Source: Psychroflexus torquis ATCC 700755 (lineage in GTDB: Bacteria > Bacteroidota > Bacteroidia > Flavobacteriales > Flavobacteriaceae). From it: a stretch of DNA of 64,000 nucleotides. The stretch lies in contig NC_018721.1 of NCBI RefSeq assembly GCF_000153485.2, positions 1,302,001-1,366,000 of the forward strand, in the 5' to 3' direction. Shown in pieces: positions 42,040 through 52,354 of the stretch; the stretch's first letter is position 1; each line of letters opens with the position of its first letter. The translations under genes and the position numbers were made by a program. Below the pieces are notes generated by a model. The model ran no database searches and was not told where the DNA came from. It saw nothing but the letters and a program-made list of their open reading frames with translations.

Positions 42040-42588
42040 TTAGTAATCGGTCACCGTCCCCCAATTTTCTCCACTTTTAATTCGGTAGAGTTGCATTTCT
42101 GAAATCCCAAACTGTTTAGCAATCATTTTCATACGAGTACGACGGTTAGGGTCATGAATCTTGCGTTTAATGAGTCTTACCTTAGCTTCGGTAAGTTTGG
42201 AGTAAGTCCGCTTTTTAGGTCTATTAAGATACTCCGGATTAGTAAATTGATGGTTTTCTTTCTCCTTTTTGGTTGCCCACTTTAAGTTTTCGACTTTATT
42301 GTCTTTTTTGTCATAATTGAGATGAATGACATAAATCCCGTCACCTTGTTCCAAAAAATGTTGTGCTACCAATTTGTGAACATAACGACTAGTTGACTTT
42401 CCGTTTTCTTTTTGTTTGAGAGGAATGGTTTGGTACCCGTTGATAAAAAACTCATTTACCAAAACTTCACTAAAAGCTTGGCATTTTATAAGCCTTCCGT
42501 AGTTGGAAATTTTATACTTTTCGGTGTTGGCAATTTTTTCGTCGAAGACCATGGGCTTCCATTGCTCGTTCCAGTAATTTCGAATCAT
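42040..42588 (-). CDS. NUMOD4/HNH-type protein with C-terminal helix-turn-helix
   Basis: The 182-residue protein has an N-terminal NUMOD4 motif (WKPMVFDEKIANTEKYKISN, YGRLIK), an HNH-like core (VHKLVAQHFLEQ, VIHLNYDKKDNKVENLKWAT) and a C-terminal helix-turn-helix (MKMIAKQFGISEMQLYRIKS). This is the layout of phage- or intron-derived homing nucleases. The HNH core keeps a His and an Asn but departs from the usual NH-N order, so nuclease activity is uncertain. A DNA-binding role is possible. No intron is visible nearby. Confidence 0.82.
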   Translation of the reverse strand: MIRNYWNEQWKPMVFDEKIANTEKYKISNYGRLIKCQAFSEVLVNEFFINGYQTIPLKQKENGKSTSRYVHKLVAQHFLEQGDGIYVIHLNYDKKDNKVENLKWATKKEKENHQFTNPEYLNRPKKRTYSKLTEAKVRLIKRKIHDPNRRTRMKMIAKQFGISEMQLYRIKSGENWGTVTDY

Positions 42589-42813
42589 TTTGTCTTTATT
42601 TTGAAATAAATCAATACTTATGATGAGGAATCGATTTTAAAATAGATTTGGAATTATACTGCAATTTAATCTATTCTTTTAAAATACTACTGATAAATTC
42701 ACTTTTTAAAAATGTAGCTCGTTAAATGTTAAATATCATAACATTGGCAATAAATATTAACTTAAAGTTATATTAATTACATAGATTAGTTAAAATTAAA
42801 CTAAATAATTGAT

Positions 42814-45792
42814 ATGAAAAAAGTTAAACAAAAATCGCTGGGCTTTCTTATATTTTTTGTTTTTTTACCTGGATTGGTATTAGCACAAGAAACACTCACA
42901 GGAAAAACAGTAGAGCAGTCCACGGGTAACATCATACCATTTGTTAACGTTGTGGAAAAAGGAACCTCCAATGGGACGACTAGTGACATGAATGGTGAAT
43001 TTTCTTTATCTGTAGAAAAGTTACCCACAACTTTAAGATTCACTTATCTAGGGTACGAATCTCAAGAAATAAATGTCACCTCTTCTTCACCATTTACAGT
43101 TTCGTTTATTGAATCTGCTGCAACTTTGGAGGAAGTAGTCATTACGGGTTTAGCGACTTCCGTAAAAAGATCCAATGCTGCAAATGCGGTTTCCTCTATT
43201 TCCTCTCAGGAATTGGTAGGAAGGGCTTCTCAACCTACTTTGGATGCAGCTCTGGCCGGTAAATTTGCAGGAGCTTTGGTCACAAGAAATTCTGGTGCCC
43301 CTGGCGGCGGTGTTTCTGTAAAACTTAGAGGAATTACCTCTGTCTTTGGAAATTCTCAGCCTCTTTATATAGTAGATGGTGTTTATATCGACAACAGTAG
43401 TATTTCTGGAGCAGGACTTAATTTTGTTTCTCGAGCAGCTGCTGGAGGAAGTTCATCTTCCCAAGATAACCCTTCCAACAGAATAGCAGACTTGGAGGCT
43501 AATGATATTGAGCGGGTAGAAGTACTGAAAGGAGCTTCAGCTGGAGCCATTTATGGAGCACGTGCTGCTGCTGGTGTTATTATCATTACAACCAAACGCG
43601 GAAAAGCAGGTGATACTAAAGTTTCCGTTCAACAAGAATTAGGATTTAACTCTATTATAAACTTTAGAGGCCAAAGGAATTATACCCGAGATATTGCTGA
43701 GAACGGATTTGGGGAGGGTCAAGGAGACCTATTTGCTCAAGCTCAACAAAATGGAAGCCTAGTTGATTATGAAAAGGAAGTTTTTGGAGAAGAAGGCTTT
43801 ATAAGTAATACTTATGCCAGCGTTTCAGGAGGATCCGACAACACGACTCTTTATGGATCGTTCTCCAACAGAGAAGAAAATGGAATCGTAGAAAATACAG
43901 GCTACAATAGAAAGTCTGCAAGGCTGAATGTCGTTCACGATTTTTTTGATGATAAAATGAAATTATTTGTAGGGGCTAATTATATAGATTCTAGCTCTGA
44001 TAGAGGATTTTTTAATAACGACAATTCTGGGTCCACGATTGGAGTTACTCTTACCTCCCTTCCACCTTGGGCACAACTTTCCCCAAATGCAAACGGAGTC
44101 TATCCCGACAACCCTTATGGAGGATCTAATCCCCTTCAAACTATAGCCTTGATCACTAGCCGGGAAAATGTAAATAGATTTGTTTTAGGGAGTACCTTGG
44201 ATTATGATGTTTACCAAGGTCAAAACTCTAGTCTAAAAGCACAATTTAGATTTGGACTTGATTATTATCAGTTGCAAACAACAGCTTTATTTCCGAAAGA
44301 GCTCCAATTTATGGATCCAGCTAACGGAGGCATAAACGGAGTGAGTGCTTTAGGAAATACTAAAACCAGAAACAATAACTATTCTGCCTTTTTAGTCCAC
44401 ACCTATTTTACTGATGACAATATCACCTTCACTTCTCAAGGTGGTATAACCAGAGAAAGTTTTTCTATAAATACAGTTAATAATGTGGCTTCAGACCTCA
44501 TTGGTTCAGAGTCAAATTTGGACCAAGCTGGGAATATAAATGTAAATCAATTCCGAAGAGATCAAGATGACTCAGGCTTCTTTATTCAAGAAGAAGTAAA
44601 CTACCAAGACAAGCTTATAGGAACTATTGGTGTGAGAGCAGATAAATCTTCAAACTTTGGAGATGCAAATACTCTATTTTACTATCCAAAAGCATCACTT
44701 GCAGTCAATCTTCATAATTTTGATTTTTGGAAAAGCGATTTCCTCACAGATTTCAAACCAAGAATTGCTTATGGTGAAGCAGGAAATTTCGCACCATTTG
44801 GGGCTTTGTTTACTACACTTGTAGGGAATTCAATAGGAGGTCTTCCTGGTATTGGAGTCCCAGGGACTTTGGGGGATGCTACGATTAATCCTGAGCGCCA
44901 AAAAGAATTGGAATTTGGATTTGACGCTGGTCTTTTAGATAATCGCATCCGATTACAAGCCTCTTATTATATCAAAGAAGTTGATGATTTAATTCTTCAA
45001 GCTCAAAATGAACCCTCTTCAGGATTTACGAATCGATTTTCGAACGCTGGTAGCTTAAGAAACGAAGGACTAGAGCTTACCATGGATGCTGATGTATTAC
45101 GGGAAGGTGATTTCAAATGGAGTACTAATGTCATTTTCTTTAGAAACAGATCTGAAGTCACCAGACTTGATGTAGATCCTTTCGATTTAGGTGGTTTTGG
45201 TACAGGCCTAGGAACCTTCAGAATTCAGGAAGGCCAAAGCGCTACACAAATTGTAGGAAATAGTGCTGAAGGGAGTATTATAAAATTAGGTGATGCAGAG
45301 CCAGACTTTCAAATGACATTTACTAATAATTTTAGTTATAAAAACTTTGACCTTTCCTTTTTATGGCATTGGAAAGAGGGCGGAGACAATATTAACTTAA
45401 CGACTTTACTAACAGACCTCGGACAAACCTCTAATGATTATGATGATTTTAGTTTAGACCCAAGTGGACAATTGAGTAATGGTGATTTTAGAATAAATTC
45501 CTTAATTAACGGTATTGCAGCTCCTTTTGTAGAAGATGCTTCTTACCTGAGACTAAGAGAAATAGCACTGAGTTACACTGTTCCTGATAAGGTAGTTCAA
45601 AGTCTTTTCAAAGGCTATGTTTCCAATATCAAGATGGGATTGACGGGATTAAACCTAGTTAATTTCTTTGATTACAATAGTTATGATCCTGAAGTCTCCA
45701 ATTTTGGCTCAAACGGTCTATCAACAGGGGTAGAGGTCACACCATACCCAACTTCAAAACAATATTTATTTAGAATAAAAATGGACTTTTAA
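42814..45792 (+). CDS. SusC/RagA-family TonB-linked outer-membrane protein
   Basis: The 992-residue protein has a signal peptide (GFLIFFVFLPGLVLA), a carboxypeptidase-regulatory-like domain (~25-110), a plug (TLDAALAGKFAGALVTRNSG, LRGITSVFGNSQPLYIVDGV, EVLKGASAGAIYGARAAAGV) and a long barrel ending YLFRIKMDF with the C-terminal Phe. SusC proteins import large nutrients with a SusD lid lipoprotein. The SusD gene follows 17 bp later. No glycosidase, peptidase or sigma/anti-sigma gene directly accompanies the pair, so the substrate is unknown. Confidence 0.93.
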   Translation: MKKVKQKSLGFLIFFVFLPGLVLAQETLTGKTVEQSTGNIIPFVNVVEKGTSNGTTSDMNGEFSLSVEKLPTTLRFTYLGYESQEINVTSSSPFTVSFIESAATLEEVVITGLATSVKRSNAANAVSSISSQELVGRASQPTLDAALAGKFAGALVTRNSGAPGGGVSVKLRGITSVFGNSQPLYIVDGVYIDNSSISGAGLNFVSRAAAGGSSSSQDNPSNRIADLEANDIERVEVLKGASAGAIYGARAAAGVIIITTKRGKAGDTKVSVQQELGFNSIINFRGQRNYTRDIAENGFGEGQGDLFAQAQQNGSLVDYEKEVFGEEGFISNTYASVSGGSDNTTLYGSFSNREENGIVENTGYNRKSARLNVVHDFFDDKMKLFVGANYIDSSSDRGFFNNDNSGSTIGVTLTSLPPWAQLSPNANGVYPDNPYGGSNPLQTIALITSRENVNRFVLGSTLDYDVYQGQNSSLKAQFRFGLDYYQLQTTALFPKELQFMDPANGGINGVSALGNTKTRNNNYSAFLVHTYFTDDNITFTSQGGITRESFSINTVNNVASDLIGSESNLDQAGNINVNQFRRDQDDSGFFIQEEVNYQDKLIGTIGVRADKSSNFGDANTLFYYPKASLAVNLHNFDFWKSDFLTDFKPRIAYGEAGNFAPFGALFTTLVGNSIGGLPGIGVPGTLGDATINPERQKELEFGFDAGLLDNRIRLQASYYIKEVDDLILQAQNEPSSGFTNRFSNAGSLRNEGLELTMDADVLREGDFKWSTNVIFFRNRSEVTRLDVDPFDLGGFGTGLGTFRIQEGQSATQIVGNSAEGSIIKLGDAEPDFQMTFTNNFSYKNFDLSFLWHWKEGGDNINLTTLLTDLGQTSNDYDDFSLDPSGQLSNGDFRINSLINGIAAPFVEDASYLRLREIALSYTVPDKVVQSLFKGYVSNIKMGLTGLNLVNFFDYNSYDPEVSNFGSNGLSTGVEVTPYPTSKQYLFRIKMDF

Positions 45793-45809
45793 TCAAAAAA
45801 TATAGACTT

Positions 45810-47126
45810 ATGAAATTAATACATAAAATCTTATTCTTACCAGTGGTATGCCTCATGACTTTGTCGTGTGAGCTGGAAGATGGAGAGAATTTAAATGGAC
45901 CTACTGCAGAGTCCATACAGGACGGTATTAGCCGTGGTGAATTAGAACAAGCCATTACAGGTGTACTTTCGGATATGCGATTGAGAATTGGCACCCAAGT
46001 CGACGGCCAATCTTTGGCTGGACGAGAATATTACAGATTTCAAAGTTCAGATCCTCGATGGTCTTCAGATGTGATGACTGGAAATCTGGATAACAATACG
46101 TTTTACACGACAGCTCCTTACAGTGCTAGGTACACTGCAATTAAAGATGCTAATTTGATAATACAAGGCATTGGAAATAGTGAAGGGATTTTTACCGGGG
46201 CCGAAATCACAGTTTCTAAAGGCTTCCTGAATACTATTAAAGCCCATGAACTGTTGATGGTTCTTAATCAACAATATCAAAACGGAATTCGAGTTGATGT
46301 GTCAGATCCGGATAATTTAGGCCCTTTTTTAGGGTATGATGAAGCTATTGCTTTTATTTCTAATCTATTGGGGGAAGCTGCAACGCAGTTGCAAAACAAT
46401 GGAGGTGAATTTCCTTTTTCACTGCCTGACGACGGTGAAGGATTTACAATTGCATCAACTCCTGCCGATTTTCTTCAATTCAATAAAGCTATTCATGCTA
46501 GAGTTGAGGTCTATCGAGGAAATTACACAGAAGCTGAATCCCTGTTGGAAGACTCCTTCATGAACTTAAGTGGAAACCTTAGTGAAAGTGTTTATTTTAC
46601 ATTTTCACAATCTGGCCTAGATTTTCCCAATCCATTGTTTTTCAGTGTCAATCAAACGGTAGCCAATGCTAGAATTGCACATCCTTCTTTTATTGCAGAC
46701 ACGTTGACGGGCGACAGTAGAATTAGTAAAGTAGTGAGAAGAGAAGAAGTCTTAACCCAATCTGATTTAAGCGGTATTTACAATGTTTTCGTTTATGACA
46801 ATATTGTAGATAATGTAGATATTATTAGAAATGAAGAACTTGTTCTTCTTTATGCTGAAGCTTTACATATATCAAATCCAAGCGAAGCTATCAATGCTAT
46901 TAACATTATAAGAAACGCAGCAGAGCTAGATGATTACACAGGTGGCGATTCTCCAGCTGAACTCGTTGATGAAATTTTATTGCAACGGCGTTATTCTCTT
47001 TTTGCTGAAGGTGGACATAGATGGATAGATATGAGACGTTTTAACAGACTCGATCAACTTCCAAATGACAGACCAGGAGATAATGTTTTCGTTCAATTCC
47101 CAACTCCTATTGCAGAAAACAGATAG
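45810..47126 (+). CDS. SusD/RagB-family nutrient-binding lipoprotein
   Basis: The 438-residue lipoprotein has a signal ending MTLSC (Cys about 20). The mature chain is helical with SusD features: AVSKGFLNTIKAHELLMVLN-type TPR helices, NEELVLLYAEALH, AINAINIIRNAAELDD and the C-terminal LLQRRYSLFAEGGHRWIDMR with RFNRLDQLP. It is short for the family (usual 500-600). It pairs with the upstream SusC as the lid on the outer surface. Confidence 0.92.
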   Translation: MKLIHKILFLPVVCLMTLSCELEDGENLNGPTAESIQDGISRGELEQAITGVLSDMRLRIGTQVDGQSLAGREYYRFQSSDPRWSSDVMTGNLDNNTFYTTAPYSARYTAIKDANLIIQGIGNSEGIFTGAEITVSKGFLNTIKAHELLMVLNQQYQNGIRVDVSDPDNLGPFLGYDEAIAFISNLLGEAATQLQNNGGEFPFSLPDDGEGFTIASTPADFLQFNKAIHARVEVYRGNYTEAESLLEDSFMNLSGNLSESVYFTFSQSGLDFPNPLFFSVNQTVANARIAHPSFIADTLTGDSRISKVVRREEVLTQSDLSGIYNVFVYDNIVDNVDIIRNEELVLLYAEALHISNPSEAINAINIIRNAAELDDYTGGDSPAELVDEILLQRRYSLFAEGGHRWIDMRRFNRLDQLPNDRPGDNVFVQFPTPIAENR

Positions 47127-47150
47127 GAGTTATAATGATAAGTTATATTT

Positions 47151-47190
47151 AAAAGCGCTGTGTTTAAGAACACAGCGCTTTATCTTTTTT
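47151..47190. terminator. Rho-independent terminator after susC/susD
   Basis: AAAGCGCTGTGTT and AACACAGCGCTTT form a 13-bp perfect stem around TAAG, followed by a T-rich tail. The A-rich left side could also serve the converging gene at 47189. Confidence 0.88.
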
Positions 47191-48247
47191 AAAATGCACT
47201 TAAGAGTTTAAAACCCAATTCGTCTATACGTGAGGCTTTAGGATGAAATGCAGACACATTAGTTAAAACAATAACAGCCTTTTGAATTTCAGGAATAACA
47301 AAAACGGAAGCCGAATAACCACCGGTTCCTCCATTATGCCAATATAAATTATGGCCTCGCTCATCTTGCAAAATATGCCATCCTAGGCCAATCCTTAAAT
47401 TTGCATTGACTAAGAAAGTGGATAAGGTCGTTAATGAAAACGCAGTTTCTGTATCCTCAAAATGGGCCTTTACAAATTTTGAGAGGTCGGCAGTAGAAGA
47501 TAATACTCCACCAGCGCCAGCAAGAACTCCCATATCCCATACAGGTGTAGGGTTTCCATCTTGATCTAAGCCTTGAACCAAATTTGACTCAACAAGATTG
47601 CTGTCTAGTGTAGAATTTTTCATCCCTAAGGGCTGAAAAATTTTTTCTGAAAGTAAGTTGTCAAAGGTTTTATCTGTGGCATTTTCTAAAGCATTAGCCA
47701 GAATACCAGCACCCAAATTTGAATATTGATAAATAGGCTTTGTGGTATTTGGTACTTCCATTTCTGAGGTTAAGTAAAACTCCAGATCTGCTTCAGTATA
47801 AGTAAGGTAAGGATTTTTAGGGTCTGCTAAAGCTAAGTTCAAATTAGAAGGAAGCCTTGGTAAGCCAGACGTATGGTTAGAAAGTCTTTCTAACGTAATT
47901 GAAGTATTGGCAAGTGGAAATCTAAAAAACTGCTGAAGCGAATCTGTTAATTTTAATGTCTTATCGAGAACAAGGCTAGCCAAGAGTGTAGAGGTGAAAA
48001 CCTTGGTAACCGATCCAATCTGAAATAGGGATGCACTATTGTCTAATTGATTTATTGTGTCTGAGAATTTTACTTGCCCGTAATAGTAAGTGTCATCGTG
48101 GTCTATTAATGCTACGGAAAATTGAGTTTGAGATGGGAATTCAGTTAAGTAATTTTTTAAAGTTTGGTGAATCTTTTCATCTAGACTTTGAGCATATGAA
48201 CTAAAGCCAAGCATGATCGCTAAACAGATTAAAAAAAATAATTTCAT
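47189..48247 (-). CDS. Secreted serine hydrolase of the beta-lactamase/penicillin-binding fold
   Basis: The 352-residue protein has a signal peptide (MKLFFLICLAIMLGFSSYA). It has the class C-like serine motifs: SxxK in FQIGSVTKVFTSTLLASL, YxN in YQYSNLGAGIL and a HxG-type WHNGGTGGYSASVFV. Such enzymes act as esterases, peptidases or PBP-related hydrolases in the periplasm. The substrate is not readable. It is convergent with susD. Confidence 0.9.
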   Translation of the reverse strand: MKLFFLICLAIMLGFSSYAQSLDEKIHQTLKNYLTEFPSQTQFSVALIDHDDTYYYGQVKFSDTINQLDNSASLFQIGSVTKVFTSTLLASLVLDKTLKLTDSLQQFFRFPLANTSITLERLSNHTSGLPRLPSNLNLALADPKNPYLTYTEADLEFYLTSEMEVPNTTKPIYQYSNLGAGILANALENATDKTFDNLLSEKIFQPLGMKNSTLDSNLVESNLVQGLDQDGNPTPVWDMGVLAGAGGVLSSTADLSKFVKAHFEDTETAFSLTTLSTFLVNANLRIGLGWHILQDERGHNLYWHNGGTGGYSASVFVIPEIQKAVIVLTNVSAFHPKASRIDELGFKLLSAF

Positions 48248-48306
48248 CTTTCTTAAGTTTAAATGAACAAGATGTGTTTCAAAAGAAATAAAGAGTTTTA
48301 GATGGA

Positions 48307-49299
48307 TTAAACAAACTGGTAGTCAGAAAACTTATCTTCAACTTCATCAAAAACAGCAAATACATCTTCAGAATGATCGGAGGTCACCATTTTCATCCTA
48401 TAGTCTTTGAAGTGAGGGATTCCCTTAAAGTAATTGGTGTAATGTCGTCGCGTTTCAAAAACGCCTAGCTTCTCCCCTTTCCAATCGATGGCCATTTGCA
48501 GATGACGTCTGGCAATATCAACGCGCTCTACCAAAGAAGGTGGTTCACAATGCGTCCCCGTTTCAAAATAGTGTTTTACCGCTTTAAAAAACCAAGGAGA
48601 CCCTATGCTCGACCGACCAATCATTGCTCCATCGAGTCCATATTCATCTCGCATGAGTGCAGCTTTTTCTGGACTATTTACGTCCCCATTGCCAAAGACA
48701 GGAATATGCATCCGCGGGTTATTCTTGACTTCTGCAATAGGTTTCCAATCTGCTTCTCCCTTGTACATTTGAGCTCTTGTACGCCCATGAATTGAGATGG
48801 CTTTACAACCCACATCTTGAAGTCGTTCTGCAACTTCATAAATTTTAATGGAATCATGATCCCAACCTAATCGGGTCTTAACAGTTATAGGAAGATGGGT
48901 ATGTTTCACCATTTCCCCAGTGAGTTTCACCATAAGATCTATATCCTTCAAAATGCCTGCTCCTGCTCCTTTAGAAACCACTTTTTTAACTGGACACCCA
49001 AAGTTGATATCTATAACATCTGGCTTAGTCTTTTCAACAATTTCAACAGACCTCAACATCGAATCTAGGTTAGCTCCAAAAATCTGAATACCAACCGGGC
49101 GTTCTCTTTCGTAGATGTCGAGCTTTTGCATGCTTTTGGCAGCATCACGAATCAATCCTTCAGAAGAAACAAATTCAGTATACACCATGTCTGCACCGTA
49201 TTCCTTACAAAGCGCTCTAAATGGAGGATCGCTTACATCCTCCATTGGTGCAAGAAGTAATGGAAATTCTCCAAGTTCTATGTTATCTATCTTAGCCAA
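48307..49299 (-). CDS. dusB: tRNA-dihydrouridine synthase DusB
   Basis: The 330-residue FMN enzyme reduces uridines in the D-loop of tRNAs. Motifs are LLAPMEDVSDPPFRALCKEY, DINFGCPVKKVVSKGAGAGI (catalytic Cys), TVKTRLGWDHDS, ISIHGRTRAQMYKGEADW and GNGDVNSPEKA. The N-terminal MEDVSDPPFR fits the DusB group. It is a stand-alone gene, divergent from lepA. Confidence 0.93.
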   Translation of the reverse strand: MAKIDNIELGEFPLLLAPMEDVSDPPFRALCKEYGADMVYTEFVSSEGLIRDAAKSMQKLDIYERERPVGIQIFGANLDSMLRSVEIVEKTKPDVIDINFGCPVKKVVSKGAGAGILKDIDLMVKLTGEMVKHTHLPITVKTRLGWDHDSIKIYEVAERLQDVGCKAISIHGRTRAQMYKGEADWKPIAEVKNNPRMHIPVFGNGDVNSPEKAALMRDEYGLDGAMIGRSSIGSPWFFKAVKHYFETGTHCEPPSLVERVDIARRHLQMAIDWKGEKLGVFETRRHYTNYFKGIPHFKDYRMKMVTSDHSEDVFAVFDEVEDKFSDYQFV

Positions 49300-49449
49300 A
49301 ATTTTTTAGTGTAAAACTACAGAATTATAAACAATTTCCATAAAGCTTTTAACACTGTAAAATATAAGCCTCTTAAGCCAAACAATTCCATTATATTTGC
49401 AGAGATAAATTCAAATGCTTTTTAAGCGTTTGTAGAGGATAAAGGGACT

Positions 49450-51246
49450 ATGAAGAACATTCGAAATTTTTGCATAATAGCTCATATAGACCACGGAAAA
49501 AGCACCTTAGCCGATCGTTTATTAGATTTTACAAAATCTGTGACAGAACGTGAACGAAAGGAGCAACTTCTAGACACTATGGATTTGGAGCGTGAACGTG
49601 GAATCACCATAAAAAGCCACGCCATCCAAATGGTTTATAATTATAAAGGAGAAGACTTTGTCTTCAATCTTATCGATACACCTGGGCATGTAGATTTTTC
49701 TTACGAAGTATCTCGATCTATAGCGGCTTGCGAAGGAGCTTTGCTCATCGTAGATGCCGCGCAAAGCATACAGGCGCAAACGATTTCAAACTTATATCTA
49801 GCTCTAGAAAATGATTTAGAGATTATTCCAGTCCTCAATAAAGTAGATTTACTTAGTGCTAGCCCCGATGAGGTCACCGATGACATTGTAGATTTAATCG
49901 GTTGTCATCGAGAAGATGTCATTAGAGCAAGTGCAAAAAACGGTACTGGTATAGAAGAAATATTAAATGCTATTGTAGAACGTATTCCACCTCCAAAAGG
50001 AGATCCTGATGCTCCGTTAAGAGCTTTGGTTTTCGATTCTGTTTATAATCCTTTCCGTGGGATTGAAACTTACTTTAGAGTTTTTGATGGAAGTATTAAA
50101 AAGGGACAACAAATTAAATTTGTGGCGACCGGTAAGAATTATTCTGCAGATGAAGTGGGGACTTTAAAACTGGTTCAATTTCCCAAAAAAGAGATCAAAG
50201 CAGGAGATGTTGGCTACCTGATTACAGGTATTAAAAATGCAAAAGAAGTAAAAGTTGGTGATACCATTACCGACGCTGAAAATCCTACTAAAAATACAGT
50301 TGCTGGTTTTGAAGAGGTGAAACCCATGGTTTTTGCGGGGATCTATCCTGTTGAAACTGATGAATACGAAGAGTTGAGATCTGCAATGGAAAAGCTTCAA
50401 CTGAATGATGCTTCGCTGGTTTTTGCACCAGAGAGTTCTGCAGCTTTAGGTTTTGGCTTTAGATGTGGTTTTTTAGGAATGCTTCACTTGGAAATTATTC
50501 AAGAACGCCTAGAACGTGAGTTTGATATGGTTGTTATTACAACTGTCCCTAACGTGTCTTATAACGCTTTCACCTTAAAAGATAGGGACACAGCTATTAT
50601 CGTTAGCAATCCAACCGATTTACCAGAACCTTCTTATTTAGACCGTGTTGAAGAGCCTTTTATTAAGGCCAGTATTATCACAAAATCTGGTTACGTCGGC
50701 CCTGTGATGTCGCTATGTATAGAAAAGCGAGGACAAATTACCAACCAGACTTACCTGACTCAAGATCGTGTAGAACTGAGTTTTGATATGCCCCTAGCTG
50801 AAATTGTTTTCGATTTTTATGATCGATTAAAGACAGTTTCCAAAGGCTATGCGTCCTTCGATTATTCTCCAATTGGAATGCGAAAATCCAAGTTGGTAAA
50901 AGTAGATCTTCTATTAAACGGGAATAGTGTAGACGCCCTTTCTGCTTTACTTCACGCTGACAATGCTTACGATATTGGGAAAAGAATCTGCGAGAAATTA
51001 AAAGAACTTATCCCTAGACAACAGTTCGATATTCCTATTCAAGCGGCTATCGGTGCAAAAATTATTGCTAGAGAAACAGTAAAAGCTTTAAGAAAAGACG
51101 TGACAGCCAAATGCTATGGTGGTGATATTTCTCGTAAACGAAAGCTTTTAGAGAAACAGAAAAAAGGAAAGAAACGCATGAGACAAGTCGGTAATGTAGA
51201 AATTCCTCAAGAAGCGTTTATGGCCGTTCTAAAATTAAATGATTAA
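49450..51246 (+). CDS. lepA: Elongation factor 4 (LepA)
   Basis: The 598-residue translational GTPase has G1 [15 protein letters not shown], a [16 protein letters not shown] switch I, G3 [13 protein letters not shown]4 NKVDL, a LepA-specific [20 protein letters not shown] and a C-terminal domain with [20 protein letters not shown]. The length is normal. A TATATTTG -7 element lies at 49392-49399 upstream, without a clear -33 TTG. Confidence 0.97.
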   Translation: MKNIRNFCIIAHIDHGKSTLADRLLDFTKSVTERERKEQLLDTMDLERERGITIKSHAIQMVYNYKGEDFVFNLIDTPGHVDFSYEVSRSIAACEGALLIVDAAQSIQAQTISNLYLALENDLEIIPVLNKVDLLSASPDEVTDDIVDLIGCHREDVIRASAKNGTGIEEILNAIVERIPPPKGDPDAPLRALVFDSVYNPFRGIETYFRVFDGSIKKGQQIKFVATGKNYSADEVGTLKLVQFPKKEIKAGDVGYLITGIKNAKEVKVGDTITDAENPTKNTVAGFEEVKPMVFAGIYPVETDEYEELRSAMEKLQLNDASLVFAPESSAALGFGFRCGFLGMLHLEIIQERLEREFDMVVITTVPNVSYNAFTLKDRDTAIIVSNPTDLPEPSYLDRVEEPFIKASIITKSGYVGPVMSLCIEKRGQITNQTYLTQDRVELSFDMPLAEIVFDFYDRLKTVSKGYASFDYSPIGMRKSKLVKVDLLLNGNSVDALSALLHADNAYDIGKRICEKLKELIPRQQFDIPIQAAIGAKIIARETVKALRKDVTAKCYGGDISRKRKLLEKQKKGKKRMRQVGNVEIPQEAFMAVLKLND

Positions 51247-52334
51247 TTTTTCACATCCAGAGCGTCTCTAAGCGCATTTCCTACAAGCATAAAAGCCATC
51301 ACCAAACTCATTATTCCTAAGCCAGGAATAATGGCTAGATAGGCTTTCCCTAATATAATATAGCTATAATGATCTTTGATCATAGCACCCCAACTTGGCG
51401 TAGGAGGTTGAGCGCCTATTCCTAGGAAGCTTAGCCCGCTTTCTATCAATATAGCGGCAGCGAAATTGGCAGCAGATATAACAATTACCGGAGCCATGAT
51501 GTTAGGAAGTATATGTTTTGTAATAATTCTTTGATTTTTAAACCCTAAAGCTCTTGCTGCTGTAACGTATTGTGAAGATTTTACACTCATCACTTGACCT
51601 CTAACCACTCTAGCCACTTCCACCCACATCGTTAAACCTACCGCGATAAACACCTGCCAAAATCCTTTACCTAAAGCTAGCGTTATGGCAATCACTAAAA
51701 GCAAAGTTGGTATGGACCAGGTGACGTTGATAAGCCACATCACTACAGCATCGATTTTCCCTCCATAATATCCCGATATTGAACCCAAGAAAATACCGAG
51801 CACAAGCGATATCAACACTGAAATAAATCCTACTGAAAAAGAGATTCTTATCCCAATAAGCATCCGGCTTAGCAAATCTCTGCCATATTTATCGGTCCCT
51901 AACCAATAGGTTTTGGTGGTGACAAGGTTAGTTATATCTCCTTCGAAATCTATTTGAGATACGTCAATTTCATTTTCTAAAGCGGACTCTTCCATACCGT
52001 ATTCGAGATAGTAGAGTTTATCACCTTGTTCTTTATAGGATTGAATAGGAATAATAGTATTCGCTGTTTTATCACCAAAAAATGATTTGGAGAACCAAGA
52101 TTGCTGATCTTGATTAGGACTGGGCAACTCAATAACTTTGGTGGTAAACCCTGGGGATTTCGAATGAATACTCAACGCCATGTTATTGGCATTTTCTGAA
52201 TCGTCTGGAGACAAGAGATAGGCAAAAACCCCTATTAATAAACAAGCGACGACGTACCAAAAACTTAAGACCCCCCAAATATTTTTTTTAAATTTTTGGA
52301 GGGCTAAGTGAGTTAAAGACGTATTTCTGGTCAA
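51243..52334 (-). CDS. ABC transporter permease (OppC/DppC type), orphan
   Basis: The 363-residue inner-membrane protein has an N-terminal helix, a ~100-residue periplasmic segment, and five C-terminal helices. The permease EAA loop is in [20 protein letters not shown] and it has [20 protein letters not shown]. This fits dipeptide/oligopeptide permeases, with an unusually long loop after the first helix. No partner permease, ATPase or binding protein is in the window. The lepA stop overlaps its stop by 4 bp (convergent). Confidence 0.9.
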   Translation of the reverse strand: MTRNTSLTHLALQKFKKNIWGVLSFWYVVACLLIGVFAYLLSPDDSENANNMALSIHSKSPGFTTKVIELPSPNQDQQSWFSKSFFGDKTANTIIPIQSYKEQGDKLYYLEYGMEESALENEIDVSQIDFEGDITNLVTTKTYWLGTDKYGRDLLSRMLIGIRISFSVGFISVLISLVLGIFLGSISGYYGGKIDAVVMWLINVTWSIPTLLLVIAITLALGKGFWQVFIAVGLTMWVEVARVVRGQVMSVKSSQYVTAARALGFKNQRIITKHILPNIMAPVIVISAANFAAAILIESGLSFLGIGAQPPTPSWGAMIKDHYSYIILGKAYLAIIPGLGIMSLVMAFMLVGNALRDALDVKN

Positions 52335-52354
52335 ACTTCTAGAATTACACCTAA

